This document shows positions 27,049-33,372 of a DNA stretch of 35,095 nucleotides, piece after piece. The notes beneath the pieces are model-generated. The model saw only the letters and a list, made by a program, of their open reading frames with translations. It was not told where the DNA came from and ran no database searches. Position numbers and translations under genes: made by a program. Origin of the DNA: Companilactobacillus nuruki. Lineage in GTDB: Bacteria > Bacillota > Bacilli > Lactobacillales > Lactobacillaceae. How positions within the stretch are numbered: position 1 is the first letter of the stretch; each line of letters starts with the position of its first letter. The stretch is from NCBI RefSeq assembly GCF_002872255.1, contig NZ_NIPR01000033.1:1-35095 (forward strand). Direction: 5' to 3'.

Positions 27049-27249
27049 AAAAAAAACGCCTCTAACAATACAATCCTGTATTGAAAGAGACGAGATTTCC
27101 CGCGGTACCACTCTAATTGATTAATATCCACTCATTAATTGAATTATTTAAATTTAATAAGAAAGGTGCGACTTAATCTTAGATATGGTCAACTCTCACC
27201 AAAACATGACCTCGCTTTAAATCCGACGATTAATTATTCCTTCTTTTGC
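27049..27249 (-). promoter_or_regulatory. Arg-specific T-box leader of argS
   Basis: The conserved T-box core AGAGTGGTACCGCGGG lies at 27114-27099 (minus strand). A terminator hairpin with GTCTCT/AGAGGC at its base and an inner AATACA/TGTATT stem is followed by eight T (27092-27049). The base of stem I pairs AAGAAGG with CCTTTCTT. On its 3' side sits CGC (27170-27168) followed by A, which I read as the specifier (Arg). A distal GGTCA/TGACC stem carries the GGTG loop. Uncharged tRNA-Arg would stabilise the antiterminator. Confidence 0.92.
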
Positions 27250-27255
27250 ATGAGT

Positions 27256-27284
27256 ATGATAGCACATAAAATCACCAATAACAA
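27256..27284 (-). promoter_or_regulatory. Promoter of the argS T-box transcript
   Basis: TTGTTA (27284-27279), 17-nt spacer ending in TGC, TATCAT (27261-27256): an extended -10 promoter. The -35 is 4 nt from the arcC stop, so argS is independent of arcABC. Confidence 0.65.
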
Positions 27285-27287
27285 TAA

Positions 27288-28229
27288 TTATTTATGAATA
27301 ACTGTTCCTTTATCACCCGCAATAATCGCTTTTACATCATCTAAAGCTCCGATTACAGCCGATTTCCCAGTTGACCTTACAAAAGCCACCGCTGCTTCTA
27401 ATTTAGGTCTCATGCTTCCCTTAGCAAATTCATCATTATCAATATGTTTTTGAATTTCATCAGCAGTCACATCAAAAATCTCTTCTTGATCGGGCTTGCC
27501 GAAATTATAATAAACTCCACTTACAGAGGTCAAAATAATTAGCTGATCAGCATCTACTAATTGTGCGATTTTGGACGCACTAAAATCTTTATCGATCACG
27601 GCCTCTTTACCAATTAATCTATCGCCTTCTTGCACGACGGGAATACCGCCGCCACCAGCAACAATTGGAATAATGCCGGCTTGCGATACTGTCTCAATCA
27701 CCGGATATTCATTGATCTTAATTGGCTTTGGAGAAGGAACTACACGTCTATAACCCCGTCCAGAATCCTCAACGATCGTCCAATCTGGATGAGCTTTCTC
27801 TACTTCAGAGACCTCTTTTTCTTCATAAAACGGACCTATTGGCTTAGTAGGACTTTCAAAGGCTGGGTCATCTTTATCAACAATTGTTTGTGTAATCAAA
27901 GTAACTACTTGTTTATTGATTTTATTTTTTAATAAAGTTTCTTGCATAGAATTTTGGAACCAATATCCGATACTTCCTTCAGTCATGGCACCACATGTAT
28001 CGAGTGGCAAAGCAGGATTTTTTTTACTGTCAGCTGCCGCTTGTTGCAACAATAAATTACCAACTTGGGGACCATTTCCGTGAGTAATAATAAGATCTTT
28101 ATCATTTTTTACAAACTCAACTAATGATTCACAAGTTTTCATTACAGCGGCTTGTTGAGCCTTGGCACTGGCATCAGTACTTAAAATCGCATTACCACCT
28201 AGTGCGACAACAATTCTTTCTTTTGTCAT
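27288..28229 (-). CDS. arcC: Carbamate kinase
   Basis: 313 residues from ATG 28229, 7 nt after GGAG; the ATG two codons earlier almost touches the site. Amino-acid-kinase fold: VALGGNAIL near the start, ITHGNGPQVGNLLLQQ, and VVAGGGGIPVV in the middle. It transfers the phosphate of carbamoyl phosphate to ADP, making ATP, the last step of the arginine deiminase pathway. Downstream of arcB in an arcA-arcB-arcC order; a moderate terminator and a second hairpin lie between arcB and arcC, so its level may be lower. Confidence 0.95.
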   Translation of the reverse strand: MTKERIVVALGGNAILSTDASAKAQQAAVMKTCESLVEFVKNDKDLIITHGNGPQVGNLLLQQAAADSKKNPALPLDTCGAMTEGSIGYWFQNSMQETLLKNKINKQVVTLITQTIVDKDDPAFESPTKPIGPFYEEKEVSEVEKAHPDWTIVEDSGRGYRRVVPSPKPIKINEYPVIETVSQAGIIPIVAGGGGIPVVQEGDRLIGKEAVIDKDFSASKIAQLVDADQLIILTSVSGVYYNFGKPDQEEIFDVTADEIQKHIDNDEFAKGSMRPKLEAAVAFVRSTGKSAVIGALDDVKAIIAGDKGTVIHK

Positions 28230-28259
28230 AATCATTCTCCTAAAACTTCTTTTTTACAA

Positions 28260-28283
28260 ACAAGTGTGGTCGGGTTCACTTGT
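28260..28283 (-). repeat. Inverted repeat in the arcB-arcC spacer
   Basis: ACAAGTG/CACTTGT with a 10-nt loop, 31 nt before the arcC start. It has no U-tract. It may be an mRNA-processing or stabilising hairpin; it does not fit the cre consensus. Confidence 0.45.
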
Positions 28284-28295
28284 GATTTACCTTTA

Positions 28296-28326
28296 AATAA
28301 AAAAGACCAACCTTTTACGGTTAGCC
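28296..28326 (-). terminator. Partial terminator after arcB
   Basis: Minus strand: GGCTAACC with GGTTGGTC (8 bp with two G-U pairs), 6-nt loop, then TTTTTTATTT. It is weak enough to allow read-through into arcC, for which no good separate promoter was seen. Confidence 0.65.
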
Positions 28327-28336
28327 CTTCTTGTAG

Positions 28337-29374
28337 TTAAACCTTAGGAATAAATAGATTACCTAGAGTGGCTGCCATAATAGCTTTAATGGAGTGCATT
28401 CTATTTTCAGCTTCTTCAAATTGACGAGCATATTTACTCCTAAATACCTCATCAGTTACTTCCATTTCGCTGATGCCATATTTAGCTTTAATATTTTGAC
28501 CATACTTAGTATTAGTGTCATGGAAAGCAGGTAGACAATGCATAAAAATAATTTGATCATCTGGTTGACCAGTTTTTTTGATCATATCCATATTTACTTG
28601 ATATGGCTTTAATAGTTTGATTCTTTCATCCCACTGATCTTCTTCACCCATCGATACCCACACATCAGTATAGATAACATTTGTTCCTTTAACACCTTCA
28701 TCAATATTGCTGGTAATCATAAATTTACTACCAGACTTATCAGCATATTTTTGAGCTGTATCAATCACACTTTGATCAGGGAACAATTCTTTAGGAGCAA
28801 CGATATGAATATTTACCCCTAACATTGAACCAGTTACTAGGAAACTATTAGCCATATTGTTACGACCATCTCCCACAAAGGTCAACGTCTTGCCCTTGAT
28901 TTCACCAAAGGTCTCTTTCATAGTCATGAAGTCAGCTAACATTTGTGTTGGATGCCATTCGTCAGTCAATCCATTCCAAACTGGGACTCCAGAATATTTG
29001 GCTAAATCCTCCACAGCTTTTTGAGAGAAACCACGAAATTCAATCGCATCAAACATGCTTCCTAGAACACGTCCAGTATCTTCAACACTTTCCTTATTAC
29101 CTAGTTGAATATCATTTGCTCCCAAAAATTCTGGATGAGCGCCTAAGTCAATCGCTGCAGTAGTAAATGCTGAACGTGTACGTGTAGAAGTCTTTTCAAA
29201 AAGTAATGCGATATTCTTACCTTCTAAGTAATGGTGTGGAATACCCTTTTTCTTTAATGCCTTTAGATGAATGGAAAAATCAATCAAATATTCTAATTCT
29301 TCCGGCGTATAATCTTTTTCTGCTAAAAGACTTCTGCCTTGAAATACTGAGTTTTCTTTACCTGTATAATCCAA
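28337..29374 (-). CDS. arcB: Ornithine carbamoyltransferase, catabolic
   Basis: 345 residues. The carbamoyl-phosphate site is STRTR (63-67), with HPTQ (141-144) and the ornithine-side HCLPAF (279-284). In this context it runs in the catabolic direction, splitting citrulline into ornithine and carbamoyl phosphate. Start is TTG 29374 with GGAGG 7 nt upstream, and the [14 protein letters not shown]-terminus fits the family. It lies 63 nt after arcA with no terminator between. The anabolic name argF is possible, but the arcA/arcC neighbours favour arcB. Confidence 0.95.
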   Translation of the reverse strand: MDYTGKENSVFQGRSLLAEKDYTPEELEYLIDFSIHLKALKKKGIPHHYLEGKNIALLFEKTSTRTRSAFTTAAIDLGAHPEFLGANDIQLGNKESVEDTGRVLGSMFDAIEFRGFSQKAVEDLAKYSGVPVWNGLTDEWHPTQMLADFMTMKETFGEIKGKTLTFVGDGRNNMANSFLVTGSMLGVNIHIVAPKELFPDQSVIDTAQKYADKSGSKFMITSNIDEGVKGTNVIYTDVWVSMGEEDQWDERIKLLKPYQVNMDMIKKTGQPDDQIIFMHCLPAFHDTNTKYGQNIKAKYGISEMEVTDEVFRSKYARQFEEAENRMHSIKAIMAATLGNLFIPKV

Positions 29375-29437
29375 AATAATTCCTCCTAGAATGAGAATTA
29401 GGCTTAGTTTAGCACAATTTATTTAATTTAATTAAAA

Positions 29438-30667
29438 TTATTTTAAATCTTCACGGACTAGTGGCATACTCATACAGCGTGGACCTCCACGGCCACGTGA
29501 CAATTCACTTGAGACTGTTTCCAAAACTTTTAATCCATGTTGTCTTAGAATTTCATTAGAAACGTAGTTTCTGTCATAAGTTACTACGACTCCTGGAGCA
29601 ATTGCCAAAGTATTAGAACCATCATTCCATTGTTCTCTAGGAGCAATAATAGGATCTCCATTGCCAGTTGGAATTAAGTCTAGTTCACTAAGACCTAATT
29701 CTTTTTTTAGAACTGCTTTAAGATCTTGATTATGCTCATATGTCAATTCACCATCTTTTCCAGGATGAATGGTCCATGTATCAATCTCTCCACCCTTTCC
29801 AAGAATTCCGGGATGAACGGTGAATTGATCATAATTAATCATTGTAAAAACTGTATCCAAGTGCATCATTGCATGATTATGAGGAATCTTAATAGCGATA
29901 ACTGTATCATAATTGCTATCTTTGAATAAATTTCTAGAAATATCTTCAATAGCAGTTGCTGATGTTCTTTGTGAAACCCCAATTGCTAATACATGATCGC
30001 TTAGAACCAGCTCATCTCCTCCTTCAATTCGATGAGTGTGATCTCTATTACGCCATACGTGAAGGCCTTTATTAGCAAATCTAGGGTGATAATCGATAAT
30101 TGTTTCCATAAACATTGATTCACGTTGTCTAGCTGCAAAGGTCATATGATTAATACTTAATCCATCACCAATTGCTGCGGCCGGATCTCTTGTGAAATAC
30201 AAGTTTGGCATAGGGTCCATATAAAACGGATAATCAGAATCCTCTGCGGCACTGACTAAGTCTGTCGGGATAAAATCAATGTCGTCTTTTCGGATACCGA
30301 TCATTAATTGATTTACCAAGGACTTGCTATCAAGAGTCATTAAAAACTCTTTCAAAGCATCATGATCTGCACCCTTGGCATAATCTGATTCGCGAAGCAT
30401 TTTTTCTACAAACGTCTCTTTGATGTTTCCAGCATCAATTGCTTCAGCAGCCAAATCATCAAGATATAGAACCTCAGTTCCATTATCTTTCAAAATTTGA
30501 GCAAAGTTATCGTGCTCTTTTTGAGCCATTGGCAAGTATGGGATATCATCGAACAATAGTCGGGGCATTGTGTCGGGTGTAATGTTTTCCACTTCATGTC
30601 CAGGTCGTTTCAACATTACTACATCCAATTTACCAATTTCTGAAGTAACATGGATCGGTTTTGTCAT
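29438..30667 (-). CDS. arcA: Arginine deiminase
   Basis: 409 residues from ATG 30667, which has GGGAGT upstream; a longer frame to 30733 would run through the promoter. Motifs: [25 protein letters not shown], a central HLDTVFTM and the C-terminal [14 protein letters not shown] with the nucleophile Cys398. It hydrolyses arginine to citrulline and ammonia in the cytoplasm, giving energy (with ArcB, ArcC) and acid resistance. First gene of the arc operon and directly behind a promoter with a cre site. No arginine/ornithine antiporter (arcD) lies in this window. Confidence 0.97.
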   Translation of the reverse strand: MTKPIHVTSEIGKLDVVMLKRPGHEVENITPDTMPRLLFDDIPYLPMAQKEHDNFAQILKDNGTEVLYLDDLAAEAIDAGNIKETFVEKMLRESDYAKGADHDALKEFLMTLDSKSLVNQLMIGIRKDDIDFIPTDLVSAAEDSDYPFYMDPMPNLYFTRDPAAAIGDGLSINHMTFAARQRESMFMETIIDYHPRFANKGLHVWRNRDHTHRIEGGDELVLSDHVLAIGVSQRTSATAIEDISRNLFKDSNYDTVIAIKIPHNHAMMHLDTVFTMINYDQFTVHPGILGKGGEIDTWTIHPGKDGELTYEHNQDLKAVLKKELGLSELDLIPTGNGDPIIAPREQWNDGSNTLAIAPGVVVTYDRNYVSNEILRQHGLKVLETVSSELSRGRGGPRCMSMPLVREDLK

Positions 30668-30704
30668 AAAATCACTCCCTCTTTTAATTCCGTTACCAAT
30701 ACTC

Positions 30705-30733
30705 ACTATATCTGAGAGAGAATTTTTTTGCAA
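30705..30733 (-). promoter_or_regulatory. arcABC promoter
   Basis: Minus strand: -35 TTGCAA (30733-30728), exact 17-nt spacer, -10 TATAGT (30710-30705), leaving a leader of about 30 nt before arcA. The -35 lies inside the cre site. Confidence 0.75.
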
Positions 30734-30743
30734 GCGGTTGCAA
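30728..30743. promoter_or_regulatory. CcpA operator (cre) over the arcA -35
   Basis: TTGCAAGCGGTTGCAA fits the cre consensus WTGNAANCGNWNNCW at every fixed position and is near-palindromic. Because it covers the -35, CcpA binding should block RNA polymerase, giving carbon catabolite repression of arginine catabolism. Confidence 0.85.
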
Positions 30744-30886
30744 TGAAAGCCATTTTAAAGTTTAGATATTCTTCATTTATTTAATAAATTCTTTTAAGTT
30801 AAGTTTTCTTGAGAAATTCAATTCCTTTTCTAATTCAAATTTTATTGACTAAATGGCTTTGAAAAATCATATCAATCTTAAAATTT

Positions 30887-30922
30887 CAAAAAAAAATAAG
30901 CGGTTCATCCGCTTATTTTTTT
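30887..30922. terminator. Terminator after the lipoprotein gene
   Basis: TAAGCGG (30897-30903) pairs with CCGCTTA (30909-30915), extended by facing A and T runs. It works leftward for the gene ending at 30924 and possibly in both directions. The stretch 30744-30886 between it and the cre site is AT-rich with no gene seen. Confidence 0.85.
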
Positions 30923-30923
30923 A

Positions 30924-31400
30924 CTATTTACCGTTCTTTTGAACAGACTTGATTGCTTCTTTGTGTGTACCATTGTATAGCTTCCACTTCTTATTGTCAG
31001 AAGTCTTGATGGTTGTTTTACCAACCTTAACGAATTTCCAATCAAAGTCAGGTTCCTTAATAATTCTAAATCCATCAATCTTGAATTTCTTAGGATCCTT
31101 CTTATCAAGAACTATCTTGGCCTTCTTAAAGTCAGTGATAACTTTCTTTGATCCATTCTTGCTTACACGAACAAATTGAACGGTCTTGTTATCCTTACCT
31201 GTGAAGAATGTGATATATTCGTCCTTATTATCAGAACCAACACCAACATAAACTTGATTCTTGATTTCAGCCTTTGTAATTTTCTTAGCTGAATGTTGTT
31301 CAGCCTGTTGACTGCTTGAATTAGAACAACCAGTGGCAACAGCAGCGAAGCCACCCATTAATGAAACAGCGGCCATAATAGTAACCAATGTTTTTTTCAT
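30924..31400 (-). CDS. Uncharacterised lipoprotein
   Basis: 158 residues. The lipoprotein signal ends in the lipobox VATGC (Cys25), so it should be anchored on the outer face of the membrane. After a short Ser/Gln-rich linker (26-40) comes a Lys-rich, probably beta-rich domain (45-158) with a repeated pattern of short strands (VYVGVG, EYITFF, VQFVRVS, KIVLDK, WKFVKVG, KKWKLYNG). I do not recognise the family. AAGGAG precedes the ATG. The gene has its own promoter and terminator. Confidence 0.8.
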   Translation of the reverse strand: MKKTLVTIMAAVSLMGGFAAVATGCSNSSSQQAEQHSAKKITKAEIKNQVYVGVGSDNKDEYITFFTGKDNKTVQFVRVSKNGSKKVITDFKKAKIVLDKKDPKKFKIDGFRIIKEPDFDWKFVKVGKTTIKTSDNKKWKLYNGTHKEAIKSVQKNGK

Positions 31401-31451
31401 TATAATCTTCTCCTTGATGCAATTTATTGATTGAAATGCATTGTTACTTTG

Positions 31452-31480
31452 ATTTTATGGTAATGAAAACTAAAAATCAA
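31452..31480 (-). promoter_or_regulatory. Promoter of the lipoprotein gene
   Basis: TTGATT (31480-31475), 17-nt spacer, TAAAAT (31457-31452), 52 nt before the ATG. Confidence 0.55.
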
Positions 31481-31542
31481 TTTATATTGTAAATTCCAAA
31501 GGTTTTTTTAAACAATCTTTATCTTTTCTAAGTTATTTATTG

Positions 31543-31548
31543 TATAAT
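31543..31548 (+). promoter_or_regulatory. -10 box of tRNA-Gly
   Basis: A consensus TATAAT 16 nt before the mature tRNA, with TTATCT at 31519-31524 as a weak -35 (18-nt spacer). Confidence 0.5.
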
Positions 31549-31564
31549 AATAGAGTTATGAAAT

Positions 31565-31635
31565 GCGAACTTAGTTTAATGGTAAAATGCCAGCTTCCCA
31601 AGCTAGTGTCGCGAGTTCGATTCTCGTAGTTCGCT
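31565..31635 (+). tRNA. tRNA-Gly, anticodon CCC
   Basis: A 71-nt cloverleaf drawn by hand. Acceptor stem GCGAACT/AGTTCGC (7 perfect pairs), D-stem GTTT/AAAT with one G-U, and D-loop GG at 31581-31582. The anticodon loop is TTCCCAA (31595-31601), anticodon CCC. T-stem GCGAG/CTCGT has loop TTCGATT. Discriminator is T; CCA is not encoded. The anticodon stem CCAGC/GCTAG has one C-A mismatch (31591 with 31605). D- and T-loop bases needed for translation are kept. Confidence 0.9.
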
Positions 31636-31778
31636 TTATAGAGTTTTATAAGTTACGGTGTGTTATGAAACACCATTAAATCAGCGCTTTGGTTTTTAAA
31701 AATTTCAATTTATTACAGATAATTACGAAAAAGTGAGCTATGAGTGTGTCACAAAAAAATAGTGAGAACGTAAATTCT

Positions 31779-31811
31779 AAACGCTAGTCTTAATTGACTA
31801 GCGTTTTTTTT
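31779..31811 (+). terminator. Terminator 144 nt downstream of tRNA-Gly
   Basis: AAACGCTAGTC pairs perfectly with GACTAGCGTTT (31779-31789 with 31796-31806), followed by a run of T. No clear gene lies between it and the tRNA; a small GGTGT/ACACC hairpin is at about 31657-31674. The tRNA transcript may be long, or a small RNA may be present. Confidence 0.85.
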
Positions 31812-31905
31812 ATAAAGAATCTCATAATTACACAATAGTGACAAAAGACCATGTTAATAAAAGTTAAGAATCATGAAACATTGAAAAAACATATCAAAAA
31901 AGAAT

Positions 31906-32004
31906 ATGACAGTTAAACTCGAAATTAACAAACCGACCAAGTGGTATCAATGGATGATAATAATATTATCTATCATAGGAATGACTTATTTGGTGACTAA
32001 ATAA
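31906..32004 (+). CDS. Small membrane peptide with NKPxKWYxW motif, possibly decayed
   Basis: 32 codons from ATG 31906. A polar N-terminus with INKPTKWYQW (7-16) is followed by one hydrophobic segment (17-31) and a terminal Lys. The motif and layout match the 51-residue product of 34774-34929 (FNKPDKWYEW). DNA upstream also resembles that locus: GTTAATAA, an ATG at 31873 and AAAAAAGAATAT occur in the same order. The frame from 31873 meets TGA after three codons and then runs into the 32-codon frame, and 31906 has no good ribosome binding site. It may be a shortened relic of a longer copy. Function unknown. Confidence 0.45.
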   Translation: MTVKLEINKPTKWYQWMIIILSIIGMTYLVTK

Positions 32005-32008
32005 AAAA

Positions 32009-32143
32009 AATAACACCATCAAGTATTTTGTTTATATCGTATTGACATTCTTTTTAACAACAGGAACAATAAGAATTTGGTTATTATCAATCGTTAATTT
32101 AATTACGGTATTTTCAACCATCCATGACTTTAAAAACATCTAA
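32009..32143 (+). pseudogene. Hydrophobic open frame without a start codon
   Basis: An open frame ending in TAA 32141-32143 encodes a hydrophobic segment (YFVYIVLTFFLTTGTIRIW) and a polar tail ending HDFKNI. It has no ATG or GTG and no ribosome binding site; the only candidate start is an internal TTG at 32042. Best read as the 3' remnant of a small membrane-protein gene. Nothing else is seen in 31812-31872. Confidence 0.3.
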
Positions 32144-32149
32144 ATCAAG

Positions 32150-32184
32150 TAAAAAATACCCACATCAACGAAGATGTGGGTATT
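32150..32184 (-). terminator. Terminator after csbD
   Basis: AATACCCACATC pairs perfectly with GATGTGGGTATT (32155-32166 with 32173-32184), loop TTCGTT on the minus strand, then a T-run. Confidence 0.9.
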
Positions 32185-32187
32185 GCT

Positions 32188-32373
32188 TTATTCATCACTC
32201 TTTTTGTTAATCTTTTTAGCAACTTTATCAACCATTTCATCAGCCTTATCTTTCACTTGGCCAACTTTTTCTTGAACCTTACCCTTTAGTTCCTTCTTAT
32301 CGTCATCTGTTGCCTTACCAACGGTTTGATTTGTTTTACCTTTAATAATATCTTTTTTGCTATCAACACTCAT
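32188..32373 (-). CDS. CsbD-family stress protein
   Basis: 61 residues from ATG 32373, chosen for its GAGGAGT site; an in-frame ATG at 32415 lacks one. Small, highly charged and helical, with the CsbD pattern KGKTNQTVGKATDDDKKELKG and a Lys/Asp-rich tail. CsbD proteins rise in general stress in many bacteria; the molecular role is unknown. A single gene with its own terminator. The TetR gene ends 66 nt upstream on the same strand, so co-transcription is possible. Confidence 0.88.
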   Translation of the reverse strand: MSVDSKKDIIKGKTNQTVGKATDDDKKELKGKVQEKVGQVKDKADEMVDKVAKKINKKSDE

Positions 32374-32438
32374 AATAAAACTCCTCTCTTTTTGTTTATA
32401 CATTAATCTTAACAACTTGAGAAATTAACAGCAACATA

Positions 32439-32972
32439 TTAGCTTTTTGCCCCTATTAAATTATTTATTCCATTTTTAAATATCATTTCAAAAGAATCAT
32501 CTAATTCATTAATAGCCATTTGAGAATTGCTCATCCAGAATTTCATTAGGTTCGATATACTAACTGATAAATATTCAATTAACAATTCTACTTGTCTATC
32601 ATTCAATTGATTGTATTTTGACTTTTTATTAATCACACACATCCCTTTAACAGTTAGAAAATTCATTAACCGATCACCAAAACCAGAAACATCATTCTGA
32701 TTTAATAAAACATTTACTGTTTTTTTATACTTATCAACTGTTTTTAATACTTTTAACATTCCATTCTCAGATTCATCAATTGAAGCTTCTAACGCTACAA
32801 ATATATTATTTTCGATTGTTTGCAAAATTGAATATTGATTGATGTAATATCGATAGAATATTGTTCTAGTAACTGAACTGTTATTAATTATTTCTGTTAC
32901 TGTAATTTGTTCTATGCTTTTCACTTGCAGCAAGTTTAACAGCACATTTTGAATTTTCTCTTGTATATTCAT
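32439..32972 (-). CDS. TetR/AcrR-family transcriptional regulator
   Basis: 177 residues. An N-terminal HTH (about 20-45; ITVTEIINNSSVTRTIFYRYYINQ, with the FYRYY of the recognition helix) is followed by a helical ligand/dimerisation domain. The N-terminus starts directly at the HTH. GGGGG lies just before ATG 32972. It is divergent from the substrate-binding protein gene and upstream of csbD on the same strand; either could be a target. A candidate TTCAA/TTGAA dyad lies in the intergenic region near 33034-33052. Confidence 0.88.
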   Translation of the reverse strand: MNIQEKIQNVLLNLLQVKSIEQITVTEIINNSSVTRTIFYRYYINQYSILQTIENNIFVALEASIDESENGMLKVLKTVDKYKKTVNVLLNQNDVSGFGDRLMNFLTVKGMCVINKKSKYNQLNDRQVELLIEYLSVSISNLMKFWMSNSQMAINELDDSFEMIFKNGINNLIGAKS

Positions 32973-33053
32973 TAGTCCCCCAACTTAATTCGATTTGAAT
33001 AGTGACCCTATTGTCCATTAAGTTTTGTAGTGATTCAATCGGCTTTTTGAATT

Positions 33054-33079
33054 AAAATAAATTTAATTAAATTTATTTT
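33054..33079. repeat. Perfect 26-bp AT-only palindrome
   Basis: The sequence from 33054 to 33079 equals its own reverse complement, centred on TTTAATTAAA. It lies 15 nt ahead of the -35 of the substrate-binding protein transcript and between divergent promoters. It could be an operator or a cruciform-prone stretch; A/T-only sequence lowers its significance. Confidence 0.6.
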
Positions 33080-33093
33080 TTATAATATTATTA

Positions 33094-33122
33094 TTGACAT
33101 TCGTACCAATCTGCAATATATT
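33094..33122 (+). promoter_or_regulatory. Strong promoter of the leader-peptide/substrate-binding protein transcript
   Basis: Consensus TTGACA (33094-33099), exact 17-nt spacer, TATATT (33117-33122). Transcription should start near 33129, about 23 nt before the leader ORF and about 245 nt before the main gene. Confidence 0.8.
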
Positions 33123-33151
33123 TGGATCATCAAATTGTTAGGAGAATTATT

Positions 33152-33202
33152 ATGAAAACATTATCTCTAAACATCGTAAATATTCGTTGGCAAAGCCGCT
33201 AG
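33152..33202 (+). CDS. 16-residue leader peptide MKTLSLNIVNIRWQSR
   Basis: A 16-codon ORF 23 nt after the predicted transcription start, with an excellent ribosome binding site (TTAGGAG, 7-8 nt before ATG). It carries a single Trp codon (33188-33190) near the end, flanked by two Arg codons. Its last codons hold AAGCCG, one arm of the downstream structure, so a ribosome on this ORF would alter RNA folding. It has no other recognisable features and is probably regulatory rather than functional as a peptide. Confidence 0.65.
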   Translation: MKTLSLNIVNIRWQSR

Positions 33203-33360
33203 TTCAGATTGCTCCGATTCGGATGCAATCTGTTTGGGATTGTATCCGTGTCGGCTTATAAAAAACGAATTCTAAAGCCCGCATGGAAATTTAACTAATT
33301 GACCATGTGGGCTTCTTATATCTAAGGACAATCCCACTTTATGGAATTGTCCTTTTTATT
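33193..33360 (+). promoter_or_regulatory. Candidate transcription attenuator with competing stems
   Basis: Elements in order: AAGCCG (33193-33198, in the leader ORF) can pair with CGGCTT (33252-33257). Hairpin GATTGC/GCAATC (33207-33230) competes with an 11-bp stem (33220-33230 with 33238-33248). GGCTT (33253-33257) can instead pair with AAGCC (33275-33279). AAGCCCGCATGG (33275-33286) pairs with CCATGTGGGCTT (33303-33314). An intrinsic terminator follows: 12-bp stem with one mismatch (33324-33335 with 33343-33354), then TTTTTATTT. The ribosome binding site of the next gene follows at once. No T-box core or riboswitch known to me is present. Confidence 0.6.
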
Positions 33361-33372
33361 TGGGGGAAATTT

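Noticed and set aside
30667-30733. N-terminal extension of ArcA
   Set aside because: It overlaps the -10 and -35 boxes. The start at 30667 has a ribosome binding site and fits ArcA length.
30744-30886. Possible ArgR/AhrC boxes upstream of arcA
   Set aside because: Several AT-rich half-sites resemble AATTCA/TGAATT, but none forms a convincing full box, so no feature is called.
31731-31789. 15-codon ORF before the terminator downstream of tRNA-Gly
   Set aside because: It has a poor ribosome binding site, low-complexity content and ends inside the terminator stem; not supported as a gene.
33307-33372. N-terminal extension of the substrate-binding protein
   Set aside because: It would be translated from within hairpins and the terminator. 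The GGGGGAA site just before 33373 marks the true start.
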